Made by a program: the position numbers and the translations under genes. DNA of 64,000 nucleotides from Hypholoma sublateritium FD-334 SS-4. Lineage: Eukaryota > Basidiomycota > Agaricomycetes > Agaricales > Strophariaceae. The notes beneath the pieces were generated by a model. That model had not been told where the DNA came from. It did no database searches and saw only the letters and a list, made by a program, of their open reading frames with translations. The first letter of the stretch is position 1, and each line of letters starts with the position of its first letter. The stretch lies in NCBI GenBank assembly GCA_000827495.1, contig KN817541.1:336678-400677 (forward strand). The letters run 5' to 3'. Positions 12,351 to 24,155 of this stretch are shown one piece after another.

Positions 12351-13966
12351 ATGGATCTACAGGCTCAAGCACCGAATCCGAGATTCGCCAAATTACCATT
12401 TCACAGCAACCCCGATATCCTGGACGAAATATGCGAGTACTTGGCGTACGAAGATGAGGTCGACGCGGCCGACATTGCCTCAAGCAGGCGGACGTTGTTG
12501 CGGCTCGCCTTGACCTGCAGGGCTTTTCTTGGACCTGCCCTGGACCGTCTATGGAGGAATTTGGATTCCCTCTTTCCTTTACTCAAGGTACTGCCTGCGT
12601 TTATACAGACGGACGGGACATATGTGAGGGATCTTCCGCAGGTCAATGTCTCTGGGCTAATGTATACCAGGTTTTACGAGGGGCCATATCAAGAGAGGAG
12701 TGGACACGCTTTGATTGGTACGCGCTCAAAGTGCGGAAATTCTCGTACACGCGAGATCCGGACTCGCTCGACATCGCGATGCACGTCTATTTTCGCCTTG
12801 CCCAGTTGCGGTCAGCACCGATTTTGCCCTCATTGCGCCACCTCCACTGTCCCTCCACAAATCAGAACGATTTTTTGATATCAGGCATATGTCTCTTTTT
12901 GTCGCCTTCCCTGCAGACCCTCGAACTCGGCGGTATCACTGCCGTTGAGGATAAGCTCTGCGGAACGATATTGTACACATTGTTCTCGGATGGTGCCCAA
13001 ATGGAAAAGATTAATTTAAGGGGGAAGGGGCTGTCGCGCGAAACACTGCACATGGCAACACAGTTCGAACACCTGCGCGAGCTCGAGCTGCAAGGTATGG
13101 GGAAGACCTTGGATATGGAGGTTCTAGTGCAGATAGGACGGTTACCATGGCTTGTCGACCTGGCTATCGACTTCACCAATTCCCCTATACCACATTTAAA
13201 CGAAGATATAGGGCTTCGGTACCTCACGAGTCTTATGATCACTGCCCCCATTTCGTTCATCTTCGCGTTCTTGCCACATATCGCCACCACCACAATGGAG
13301 ACCTTTTTCGCCATCGCTCCAACAACTGATGCCAATAAGACTGTCTTCCTTCAAGACGTCGTAGCGCGCTGGAGGGACACCCTTCGCCGCATTGCTCTCG
13401 TGCATCAACCAGGCCAACAAGAGGTCACGGTTGACGAGCTAACTCTCGCAGCCCTCGCACCGCTGCTGCCATTGAAGAAGCTCACGTATCTACGACTCGA
13501 GGGTTACGCCATGGAGCTCAGCGACATGAACATCGAGAACTTCGCGCTGGCGTGGCCGAACATGGACACATTGCTACTCCCCTTCATCAGCGCGGGCCAT
13601 GCGCGCCCGACGGTCACGTCGCTGTTCACCCTCGCGCGGCGCCTCCCCGGGCTGCGGCACCTCCGCATCCCACTTGACACGGGCGACCTACCGGCATTCG
13701 TGTCCACTGGCATGCCGCACACCCCGACGCACGCACTGCATACCCTGACGATCGCGAGCGCGGACGATTCGTGGGAGCTGCGCGACCTGCTGCACCTCGC
13801 GCGGCGCATTGACTACTTCTTCCCGCGGCTACGGTATGTGCATCCATACGAGGCACACGATGTCGATCGATGGTTGCAGGTGCACGAGATGATACAGATG
13901 TACCAGGCTGTGCGGAAGGAGGCGGTTGCGTTCGAGCGGGCCCGGCTGACGGGGGCACTGTGGTAG
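12351..13966 (+). CDS. F-box protein with LRR-like C-terminal region
   Basis: Probable substrate adaptor of an SCF ubiquitin ligase. The N-terminus (MDLQAQAPNP) leads into an F-box-like segment, LPFHSNPDILDEICEYLA, with RRTLLRLALTCRAFLGPALDRLWR. A short intron after the codons for QTDGTY (about 12624-12670) joins to VLRGAISREEWTRFDWYALK. The C-terminal half is Leu-rich and irregular (LRHLHC, LQTLELGGI, LRELELQGM, LTYLRLEGYAMELSD), as in agaricomycete F-box proteins with degenerate LRRs. The end (FFPRLRYVHPYEAHDVDRW) matches the ends of the paralogues near 52 and 60 kb. About 520 aa. The start at 12351 is preferred; 12267 is in frame. Confidence 0.85.
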
Positions 13967-14361
13967 AGATAACAAATTCTATGCGTTGTTCGTTGATCTT
14001 TCAGCTCTCCGATCCGATTTAATCGTGTAGGTGCCGTCACCTCTGTCTATTTCTTTGGTTCTTTGATTTATATACTGCGGCTGTTTAGGATGTCATACAT
14101 TTGTAATTTCCGGACTGTACCAATTAGCCATATGTACGCGATGCTTGCTTGACGCAAACATCGCTCTTTATAAAATTTCACAGTAGCTTGAAATTTGCCT
14201 TGCGTTTTGTTTTTCGAAATTTGGGCCCATCGTCGAATTGTAACGAAATTGTAGAGAGTCTGATCTGGAGCAGTCAGCTAACCCTAACCCTATGATTTGT
14301 TTTACCTCATGAAGCAATCAATAAAACTTGTTACATACTTGACTTGCTACTCTACTGCCAG
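13967..14361. other. Intergenic, F-box / SURF6
   Basis: AT-rich 3' UTR and promoter sequence. It contains two copies of the telomere-type unit CTAACCC at about 14278-14291, too few to mean anything. No gene seen. Confidence 0.5.
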
Positions 14362-15811
14362 ATGCCGACACCAGCGGCCGTCCTCAGGGCCTCTCTTGAA
14401 AAGCACAACAGCACCTTCGAATCGCTGCTAAATCTTATTCCGCCACAATACTACATCGTTAACGAGGAGACAGAGGCGCAGGTGTGTGAACTCGGCGGCG
14501 AGCCCTCGCGCATTCCACTCATCTCGCTTTTCAGGCTGCATCGAAGTATCAGAAACACAGCAAAAAGCAAAAAGCACCTAAGCAGGCTATAAAGGATGCT
14601 TCGAAGAAAGCCAAGCGCGACAAGGTGCGCTGCGGCACCACCCACAGTCGACGCCCAAAAATTTACTCACTTCTGCGCCCAGCTCGACCCTGCAAACCAC
14701 AAATCGATCCTCGATATCCAGAATGAGGCATACCTGAAGCAAAGCGGGCCTGGGAAGGGTAAGCGGAAGGCGTCGACGCCTGCGTCAGACGCGGGCGAGG
14801 ACGACGAGGGCATGGCGGTGAATGCCGACGTCGACATGGAAGACCTGGATGCCGACGACGACGAGGGTTCGAGCGACGTGGAGATGCAGCCCATGGCTGT
14901 GTCAGGTGGCATCGAGGCACTGCGCGAGAAGCTGCACTCCAAGATGGCGAAGCTGCGCCGCGGGGGAGAGCGCGCACCTAATCCGTGGGCACGAGAGGGG
15001 GACAAGGACAAGGACAAGGATGATCTTCTGGACGAACGAAGGCGGCAGCGGGCGGCTATGCGCGAGCGGCGTCGGAAGGAGACGCGCGAGAAGATTCGAC
15101 GAGAGGAGGAGCTGAAGACGAAGGGAAAGAAAAAAGAGAAGGAGAAGACGGATGGCCGGGATAAAGGAAATGTCACAAAGGTACGTCTCCTCGATAATTC
15201 GTATGACTTGAAAGATAACGAGATTTGAAATTTGTTCAGACACAACTACTGGTACCCGATACCCCACATTTCGCCCAGCAAGGTCCAGGGGCATCACTCA
15301 CTACCGTCGCATACGCTTCACTCGCAGGAACAGCGAAGAAGGGCGACAAGTTCAGGACAACGGCTGATCCGCAACAAGCTCTACAGCAACTCACTTCGCG
15401 CAAGGAGAAGCTCGCTGCGCTGCCGGAAGAAAAGCGGAAGGCAATTGAGGAGAAGGAGAAGTGGGCAAAGGCTGAGGCAAGATTGGATGGCGTCAAGGTG
15501 CACGACGACGAAGCTCGTCTAAAGAAGGCAGCCAAGAGGAAGGAGAAAGAAAAAAGCAAAACGAAGAAATCCTGGTACGTCTGCTCACCCTTCTCTCCGA
15601 AACGTTCTCATTATTTCCTTACAGGGAGGAGAAAAAGGAACATGTCGTTTATTCGATGGCCGCCAAACAAAAGAAACGCAACGATAATATCGCAATGCGT
15701 AACGAGCGCAAAAGTGACAAGAGGAAAGGCATTTCAAAAAAGAAGGCGAGACCAGGTTTCGAGGGGAAGTCGTTTGCTAAAGGAAAGCCTAAGCAACATA
15801 GCAAGAAGTAG
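14362..15811 (+). CDS. SURF6 / Rrp14 ribosome biogenesis protein
   Basis: Nucleolar protein needed for 60S (and 40S) ribosome maturation and rRNA processing. It starts MPTPAAVLRASLEKHNSTF at the first ATG. Exon joins: EETEAQ to AASKYQKHSKK; KAKRDK to LDPANHKSIL (57-nt intron ending GCGCCCAG); DKGNVTK to TQLLVPDTPH; and KTKKSW to EEKKEHVVYS after about 15573. The middle is acidic (GEDDEGMAVNADVDMEDLD). The SURF6 domain is highly basic, with long charged helices (RRRQRAAMRERRRKETREKI) and the family stretch RKEKLAALPEEKRKAIEEKEKW. The tail MAAKQKKRNDNIAMRNERK and KGISKKKARPGFEGK is typical. Five exons, about 410 aa, intact. Confidence 0.94.
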
Positions 15812-16094
15812 TCTCCTTATTTTTATTTGATGCGATTATGTTTCTTCTTGTGCTGGCAATTGCATCGATTTCGCCTGCATCTGAGGTAGTAAATACCATC
15901 AGCATTCATACAGGCATGCTACCTCCTGGAAATAAATATATAAGTAATTGATATTCCGAGCGCGCGGTAGAAGACGCGAACCGCTTTCGATGGTCAAATA
16001 CGATCGCGTATCAGTAACAAGCGCCAACAGCGGCGGCGAAGCCAAGCCGGAAACACGGTCATCATCTAACTGCCATCTCTTGCTCTTGCCCGCC

Positions 16095-17631
16095 ATGTCA
16101 CAAACTCCTCCTGAGCTTCAGACATCCATAGAGGACGTCTGGTATCTCAAAGACATCAAATTCCACGGAAAGGAGCTGCGTATCATCACCCAGAACTTCA
16201 ATGGGTGCGTTTCGACAGTCCTCGACGATGCACCCATTATCTGATAGGTACACAGGCCATGTTCCTTTATTGCGATCTGTAGGTACAATTTGACGGCCTG
16301 GAGAGGTATCTAACCGTGTCCTTGCAGGTAATATCCTTATCCTGGGTGGAAACATTAATATACAGCCTAAGAGCCGGACGACCGTATCCTACGAATTCCT
16401 CTCTCAGTTAGTGGCCGAATATCTCCTCAAAAACTCTCCCGATGTTGACGTATCGGCCGCGTTATCAATAATGCCTCATACTCAGAGTGAGTTTGGAAGT
16501 CTGTCAGTAATATCATAATATGGTCACTCACGGATTACTCGGTAGAGGGAATGGACCTGAATCCGCTGTTCACGTCTTCGACCTCGTTTCGACCTTCGAC
16601 TGCTCTCAAAGGCGGCGAACTCAAGCTGTTCGAACAGGTTGGCATACCCCTGATTCACGGATGGCTCGTGGACCCGGAAGGCGTTGAAGCGCCCGCTATC
16701 CAGCGCGTCAAGGACTATGACAGCGCCGTGCAGTTGATTGCCGAGGTCGATCATCTAACCAACGGAAAGTTTGTGGTGAATGATTCGGCGCCTAGCACTT
16801 CCCCAGACGGCGCTACAAGCCCTGCAAGGGAATGGACACCGGGGGAAATGCAGAAGGTCGAAGATGGTACGTGTAATATTCAACGCGTCGGTCTGTACGG
16901 TTCTGTTGATTGTCTTATTCACCATGTGCATTTATAGCAATTGTCGTCCGACGCTTTCTCGACGCGACTCAATCCCAGCTTACCTACCATGGCCTATTCC
17001 ATATTGCCACTTCTCTCCCGCCCAATACTCCTTGCGCTCTCTTCCGTAGCTCACATCTGTCGGTGCTCTACAAATTCTCTCCTTCCTCCCTGAACGCTCC
17101 TGTATCTGTGCCCGAAGCCGGCGCCTCCTCAACCGCATCCCAATTTCTAGGAAACCAACCCTCGGTTGAAGACGCCGCACTGTATACCCTTGTCACGGAC
17201 CAAGTGTTTCTCAATGAGCCATCAGTCGTGTGGGAGCGGCTGGAGGACGTTGACGGGGGATGGTCGACCTTTGTGGACTCGGAATTTGTCAAATCAAGCC
17301 CTGCTGGAGGCGATTTCGCAGGCCAGACCGCGGAAGAGGCGCTCCGTGCTGCGGAGGCCATCGCGAATGAGTACCAGGGCACAGTCGATCCCAACGAGTA
17401 AGCTGGTATTTAATATCCGTATTTTTTATTCTGACTTGCCTTCACAGTTTGGCACTTGCGCAGCAATTGCAAGCAGAGGAAGAACATATCGCGCGGCAAG
17501 AACACGAAGCGTACATGCGCGAGCAGCAGCAACAGGAGGCACAAACCCTCGCAAACCAGAAAGAGTTAAACGCTCGCCGACCTGAAAAGGTGAAAAAGGA
17601 GAAGAAAAAGGGGGACTGCATCATCATGTAG
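16095..17631 (+). CDS. MINDY-family (FAM63-like) deubiquitinase
   Basis: Cysteine protease that trims K48-linked polyubiquitin. The start MSQTPPELQTSIEDVWYLKD is at 16095. Splicing the first two introns gives KIKFHG..ITQNFNGPCSFIAIC and then NILILGGNI; the Cys of GPCSF is the expected nucleophile. Next come TTVSYEFLSQLVAEYLL, GMDLNPLFTSSTSF, LFEQVGIPLIHGWLVDPE, QLTYHGLFHIA, and LFRSSHLSVLYK, whose His aligns with the catalytic His of NNHFST in the human family. Then LVTDQVFLNEPSVVWERLEDVDG follows. The C-terminus is a ubiquitin-interacting-like helix (EALRAAEAIANEYQ), a Gln-rich coiled coil and a basic end. The last four residues, CIIM, form a CaaX box. About seven introns; intact. Confidence 0.93.
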
Positions 17632-17933
17632 TCGAACATATTTTTATACATATCTAAGGGAACTATGCATTTTTAGTTCACCGGTCACTCACTTCGCTTT
17701 TCTGCTTTCTACTGTTGTACCCAAATACGTTGATTATTATACCACGCTTCCAAAAATTATCCTTGTAATATTGTACATATCACACTGCGGGTTTTGAATG
17801 TGCTCTCAGCACCTTTGTTGGCCTTTGTTACTGATGCGTGAACTTGCTCTTTGATCAACCACCCTCAACCACCAGCTTGCTACGAGCTGCGTGATGATCA
17901 TTTTCCCTTTCACCACGAAATACAATCCAGGTC
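17632..17933. other. Intergenic, MINDY / RING
   Basis: About 300 bp of AT-rich 3' UTR and promoter sequence; no further feature seen. Confidence 0.4.
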
Positions 17934-19658
17934 ATGGCAAAACCTAAACGATCACACACGAAGCCAAGTGCTGTCCTTGAGGTACCCACAACGTTTCCCG
18001 ACGACCTGCCAGCTCCTTCAACGAGTCGAAATCTTCTTCCACGTTCAAGAGCGACCTCACTCGCGCGTTCAGCGTCGAGATCGTTGTCTGGCTCACGCAA
18101 TTCGTCGCGACATTCATCTGCACCCGGCTCGGCACTGTCCAATCTACCAGCGTCTGTGTTCTCGGAGTCGCGCCCTCTGACGCCTGCAGGGGGTGGGATA
18201 ATGTCATTCCAATCTGGAAGCCCGACCGATCCGAGTGAGCAGGGGCTGTCACGACCTTTTGAGCAGCAGCAAGATTCAGCTTTCCAGCCTCCAGCCGCTT
18301 CTTCTAGCTCTATGCAGCCGTTCGACAATCTCAGCGCGCCTGGTTGGGGTGAGGGCATGTACTTCCGGCAAGATGAACCAGACTACCAATGGCCACTACG
18401 TTATCATAGCTCTGGTACGCCACAGTTTGATGGGCCACATCTTATTGACGAAGAGTCAGAGGACGAACTCGGTGCATGGACCAACATCCCTGGCGGACCT
18501 GTGCCCAGGAATGGCGACGACACACAACGCCCTGGACCATCCGGGTTCCAGAACGAAGCCTCAAGCGGAGGTTCATCATCTATGGCTCCGATGATGCACT
18601 CTAATATGTATCAGCATAGTGGCATAATGGGTGGGCAGCAAGCAGGTACAGGACTGGGAGGTTCCTATTACAACGACAGTCAAGCAGGATATGCGATGGG
18701 ATCATCTTCGAGCAGCAGCAGTGACCCCTACCGCTCACATTTCACCTCTATCCAACCATCCTACCATGATCCCAGGCCGATGGGGTTTTCGTCATTCAGT
18801 GATTGGACGACAGCTTTCGATACCCCTCAGGATATAGGTTCTAGTACAAGGAGTAACATCGAGATGGATACTCGTACCGGCACGGAAGGTGACAGGAAAC
18901 GCAAGAGATCACTCTCGGGCGAACGCCAACAAGAATCCAACTCTGGGCTACGTTTCATTCAACCTGTTTCGCTGCAAATGCAGACCACAGATATTCGGGA
19001 CAGTGAAAATGACCAGTTCGAGTTGGCTGATGACGGTGAAGTGGCCCAGCAACTTTTGTACTCTGACGGACCCAGTGGGACCTTGCAAGCACAAACGCAA
19101 CCAGGTACGCCAATGTCGTGTACATTTTTTTCAGCCTATATTCACGTTTGGGCAGAGAGCGTAGATCTAGTGCCTCCGAGAAATCATGACCGGAAGGGAA
19201 AAGGAAAGGCGCGTGCTGATGAGCCTATGGATGCAGACCTGGCAGCATTTTCTTCTGTAACTCTGGCCCAAATGTCCTCGTCGCCGCTATTACAACCAGG
19301 AAGAGAAGAAGCCAGCGCTATAGCTAACAACATAAACCCAACGGTGGCGAAACCGCCAAGCGATCCGTTCTCTACCTATACATGCCCTATCTGTTTCTCT
19401 CCGCCAACAAACGCAACGATCACACCGTGCGGACATATCTGCTGCGGCGAATGTTTGTTTGCGGCAGTGAAGACGACTCTGCAGCGTGCGGGGATGCGGG
19501 GCAGCCTATCGGAGGCACGGTGCGTGTTAATTTTCTTCCTCGCGACGGTGTGTTAAACGATGATTAGGTGCCCCGTGTGCCGCGCGAACATCCCCGGCTG
19601 GGACGGGAAAGGAGGAGGCGTAATTGGATTGAAAGTCAGAGCTGTGTTTAGTTTATGA
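17934..19658 (+). CDS. RING-finger protein, probable E3 ubiquitin ligase
   Basis: Starts MAKPKRSHTKPSAVLEV. About 440 residues of Ser/Pro/Gly-rich, low-complexity sequence precede a C-terminal C3HC4 RING: CPICFSPPTNATITPCGHICCGECL, then an insertion (QRAGMRGSLSEA), then CPVCRANIPGW created by removing the intron that begins GTGCGT near 19519. A second, in-frame intron (about 19106-19159) joins QAQTQP to ESVDLVPPR. The stretch VDLV before the RING resembles a SUMO-interacting motif. RING architecture and position resemble Slx8/RNF4-type ligases, but with one weak motif that assignment is only a suggestion. The protein ends soon after the RING at VRAVFSL. Confidence 0.88.
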
Positions 19659-19944
19659 TTTGTCGTTGTTTCGATGTTTGATAGGTACGCATGAATTGTG
19701 TACGATTTAAACTGGACTAAACAACTTTCTGAAAAGTAGTCCATGGACAATGGGATGTTTTTTGTAAATGACAAGTGCAATTTGCTATTCGATATTCGGG
19801 CCTCGGGCCGGCCACAGCCAAGGCCAAGTCAATGGGAAACTATGTAATCGATATCTGATTTTAGACCCTCATCTGCCTCGTTTCTACCGACAGCAATTAT
19901 CTCGATCTATCCATTGCGCTCGGGCATTTTTGACTTGCTCTACC

Positions 19945-22900
19945 ATGAAAAACACCGAGTCACTGTACTCTCCGCGCGTGCGTGACATCGAACGCGAATA
20001 CCAGCTGTGGGCGAAGGCGCACAAACGGATTAAAGAGGGGCCTGCACAAGATGGGCGCGACTATGTGAAGCACGCAAAGAATCTCTTGCCAATTCTTGAG
20101 GCTTTGTCTGAGTTGCATCCAATTGCAAAAGGTGCGTCAGGCCTATGATTGTAACATGATACTAGTTGCTCATTAATCGTAATACTGCGTGTCAGCGGTG
20201 GTCTCTGGCTTTAAATCGGTCGTGTTGTACGAACAAGAGAGGAAGGAGAACGATGCACGCGTATCCGTGGTCTTCCTCGCGCAGGCGGATATGATGGGAA
20301 CCTTATTAGAGTAAGTAAGGCTTTCGTCAGTGGTTGGCACATTCAGTGATGTTCACTTATAACATGACAGTATCAATCAACTGTCGGAGCGGCGCAAGGA
20401 ACGATGGGACGACGACACGAAGGACAGCTTGCACGCCGATATGACATTATCTGACGTTCTTCTCCGCGTTGAAAAGGAAATCAGAGCATGTGGAAATAGT
20501 ATGGACACATATTACGGAGAAAAACGCATCGGTGTGTTTTATCACCTCTCGAAGTAGTAGATCGATTGTGCTCATTTCTTGATCTCCAGTGAAGTTCTGG
20601 AAATCCTTGGATTGGAAAGAACGCATAATGAATCATATTTCTCTATTTGAAAAGTACCGTATTCTCCTTCAACAAACACTGTCTGTTCAGGTTGCATCGG
20701 ACGTCAACAGCTTGGTCAACAAGATGGACACCCTTCTCCTTCGCCTGTTCGCGCCCAAGGCAGATTGGGAAAAAGACGTTGCAACAAGGACACGCCAGCT
20801 TACCAAAGCTAGAGAGTCGAAGGAGCTCATCAACGACACCGCCAGCCTGCAAACTCTTATCAATCTTACGAAGGATCCCTTGTTGGACTCCAAAGATATG
20901 GGTGAAGATAGCTTTCCGGGCGCCTCAGCCGACTTCCGCGCTGCTCTGCCCACCCAAATCGAGCAACTGAAGAAGGATCTCAATCTCTCACTTGATACCT
21001 TATGCGAGAGAAACCAGGAAATGTTCGAGCTGAAGCTCAATTTCCACACACGACAGTTGCAAGAAGCCATATTGAATTCGGCGCAGTACGTGGTTCAGAG
21101 TCTTTCCGGCCCTTACGATCGTCTCCACAACGAAGTACGCGTGTATTAGTCCCAATTCGTGCGACCGCCCTCTCATGCTTCGATAATAGGATCTACGAAT
21201 TCTATGGAAAGAAATGGTACGCCTGTCTATTCTATATAATGGTATTTCAGGGGCTAATTGAGCGTGTATCTATTTTTAGAATTGGATCTTCTGCGTCGAC
21301 AATAAACTGTTTACCAGTGCGTTATTCGAATATTACCTCGATCATTTCTCCTCTTTGCGACACGTACCAAATGAAATCACCGGTGAATTCGAACATAAGA
21401 TTGGCCCAAGTGAAGAAGGAGAACACGTGGGCGAGAATATGACCAAGGTCACATTTCTATCCCGCCTTGGGGTCCTGAATCACGTAGATGCGTGGACACT
21501 TGAACCTATGGCGATATATGGAGAGCGCGTATCGCTTTCCATCGACCGTGACGATTCGGGATTTATCCGGATTAGCGAAGCGAATACCTTCACAGATCGG
21601 ATGCCAGAAGGATGGAGCTTACCTCAATGGTGTGCATATGCAGCTATCGGTACGTCTTCAATTTATCAAAATCTCCACGACCTGAAGGTTACTTCCCTGC
21701 TTGTTTTTACTTAGGGTGGACGTACGAAGCTCGAATTTATCGCAAACGAATCAACAACATCCTTGGGAGAATGTTTGAAATGCAAGCCAAGGGTATGTAT
21801 ATCATGCTGTTCTTGTACCTCAGGACTAACTTTATCCCAAACGCCAGTCCTTCCTGTCAATAGGTGCTTTGTGGCGATCTCGACTGTGCCGCAGATCGCA
21901 CCCTTTTTCCAACTTTTAGCTTGGGAACCTTGGGAATCATCAGACTCAGTATCCGAGACGAGCCCCGTTCCAGCTGCCGAACTGCGTTCCCTCGTCCACG
22001 AAAAGATGAAGCGGCAGGACGAAGCATGGCGACGTAAGCTCCAGTCGCTTAACTGGACGGTCGAGGACGAGACGACGCTGCAGTTATTGTATGGCAAGGA
22101 GCCGCTGGAGTCTGTGAGTGCCCGCTTCCCACACCCGCACACCAGTGTCGAGATAGAATTACTGACTTGAGTGATTCATGCAGTATGTGCTCCAGCTGAG
22201 TGTTCTCCTGCTCGAATATGCATATCAAGTGATGCAGGCATGCACAAAAGTGACAGTTGACGCACAGGAGATCAACCATGTTCTAGCGCCTTTGCGTTTG
22301 CTAAAAAGACTATCTTTATCACGAGTGAAGGGCTTGAAAGGTGAGTTCTAAATTATGTTATATTCGACAAGTAGAGAATTTAGTAACGTCTCTCTTTTCA
22401 AAGCCCAATTTAAAAAAGAGAAAAAGTCCAAAAAATGTATGTCAGCTGTAAATTGAAAAACTGTGTAGATGGGGGCATAACCACGTCATATAGACATTGG
22501 AACCTTCTACGGTGGAATATGGGATTGTGTTAATCAAGTTTCGATGGGCGATGTCACTGATGACGATGAAGACAGCGACACTGACGATGAAAATAGCGAC
22601 AGTGAAGAGCGCTCAAGTAACAATTCTAGTGCCGACACGAGGGATAGCGACGCTGATTCCGACAACGATAAACCATTCTCACTTCCGTTTGAACCCATAG
22701 ATATTGATGACTTTGCATACGATGAATCGGTACTAGAGGAATTCTCCCTCCCACTACTCGCCGACGGATGTTTGCCCTATCTGAAATATCGGCCATGGGA
22801 AGAGCACATTCGTAATCTCCCTGAAAAGGATATTCCAGAAGAAATCCCCAACACATGGAATCTAGATCGCCAACAAGTTGCTGACGAGGATGACGAAGAC

Positions 22901-24155
22901 CATGGCTCTAGGCACGATTGGGCGGCTTTCCCACTCACCTTGTAGGCTTCATTTTTTCTCTGCATAGCTTAAACATAATGATTGGTTTTGGCCCAGTCGC
23001 AATTGCAACATGTGCAACAAGGCCCCGATGACAGAGTGCTATTACGGTTGTACTGTCTGCAACGGTACGAGCAAGTACTGCTGCAGCTCGATATATCTTT
23101 CGTTGACGGTGGCCGACGAATACAGATCTCGATATTTGTTCCGAATGTTACAAAATTCCCATAGAGGATGATGAACCTTCAGGCCACCGATCCTCACATC
23201 CTGTGCTGCGATTCTCGTTGCATACGGTGGGCATACACCGTGACTGGATTATCCTGGATGCACAAGTCCAGATAGAGGAGATACGTGATAATCTGCGCGC
23301 CATAGAATGGAATCAAACACTCGGCAATGACGACGACCCCGACGATGAGAGGACGGGGGGCGATGAAGACGATGCAGAAACCGACCGTCACGGCGATACT
23401 GATAACACCAGCGACGATGTGCATTCTGACGGTGATGCAGCGGAGGATTTACGACCACGCGATTCGGACGATGGTGACGCTGACGCCGCCGACACTACTT
23501 TTGAGGACAACGCTATCGACGAACCTACCGACGACGCTAACGAAGAGAATGAAGTCGAAAGTCCCTATACGTGTAGTCATTGCCAGCAAATTATCTTGCT
23601 AGATGATGTCACCACTTTCTACAAATGTTTCAGGCACTCTTGCCGCGGTACGTGTTGGGTCTTGAACCGGTGTATACGTACTTACATAGCTGATCGTCAG
23701 ACTACTGGGTATGCGAGACCTGCGCAGACCAGCAGTTCACCGACGATAATCCTGATGGTCATGAATGGTGGCACTCGTTGATTGTTCTTCGTCGCGAGAT
23801 CCTGGTTGACGCCGACGAAACTGTCCCAGAGAAGAAAGCGTCTAAAGCCTTGAATGTGGAGGCGACAGACAAGAAGAAGCGAAATGCAGTTAGCCCCGAT
23901 GCTATCGTGGCTGCAATCGGAAATCGGATTTCAGCGGTTGAAGAAAAGCTAGATGGCACAAATTCCATGTTGCAAGATACGCTGAGCTTACTTTTGAAGG
24001 ATAGGATTCAGGTTACCTCCGATAATTTCGACAGCAAACCACAGTTTTCCAATCGTGCGCTGGAGGAGCGGATGTCAAACCTTGAGGATAAAGTGGATAT
24101 GATGGTTGCGGAGCTGCGCAACTTCTTCACCTCGTTTAATACTACGCGTCATTAA
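19945..24155 (+). CDS. EF-hand / double ZZ-like zinc-finger protein, array gene A
   Basis: First of four tandem paralogues in a family I know only from Agaricomycetes, usually auto-labelled EF-hand protein; function unknown. Start MKNTESLYSPRVRDIEREY. Order: N-terminal helical region (GRDYVKHAKNLLPILEALSE; RKENDARVSVVFLAQADMM; ACGNSMDTYYGEKRI); long helices (FELKLNFHTRQLQEAI); an EF-hand loop DRDDSGFIRISE at 21544-21579 before TFTDRMPEGWSLPQWCAYAA; a helical block with FFQLLAWEPW; an acidic stretch after FYGGIWDCVNQV; ZZ-like finger 1 (CNMC, CTVC, CSEC, then GHRSSH); a 100-residue Asp-rich linker in one exon; finger 2 (CSHC, FYKCFRHSC, CETC, GHEWWH); and a coiled coil MSNLEDKVDMMVAELRNFF. Thirteen introns, about 1,130 aa. 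All joins keep frame, so the gene looks intact. Confidence 0.88.

Noticed and set aside
14278..14291. Telomere-like CTAACCC repeat
   Set aside because: Only two units; this can occur by chance and gives no evidence of a chromosome end or fusion.
14667..15245. 192-codon minus-strand ORF rich in Ser/Arg
   Set aside because: Antisense shadow of the charged SURF6 coding region; no domain and no splice support.
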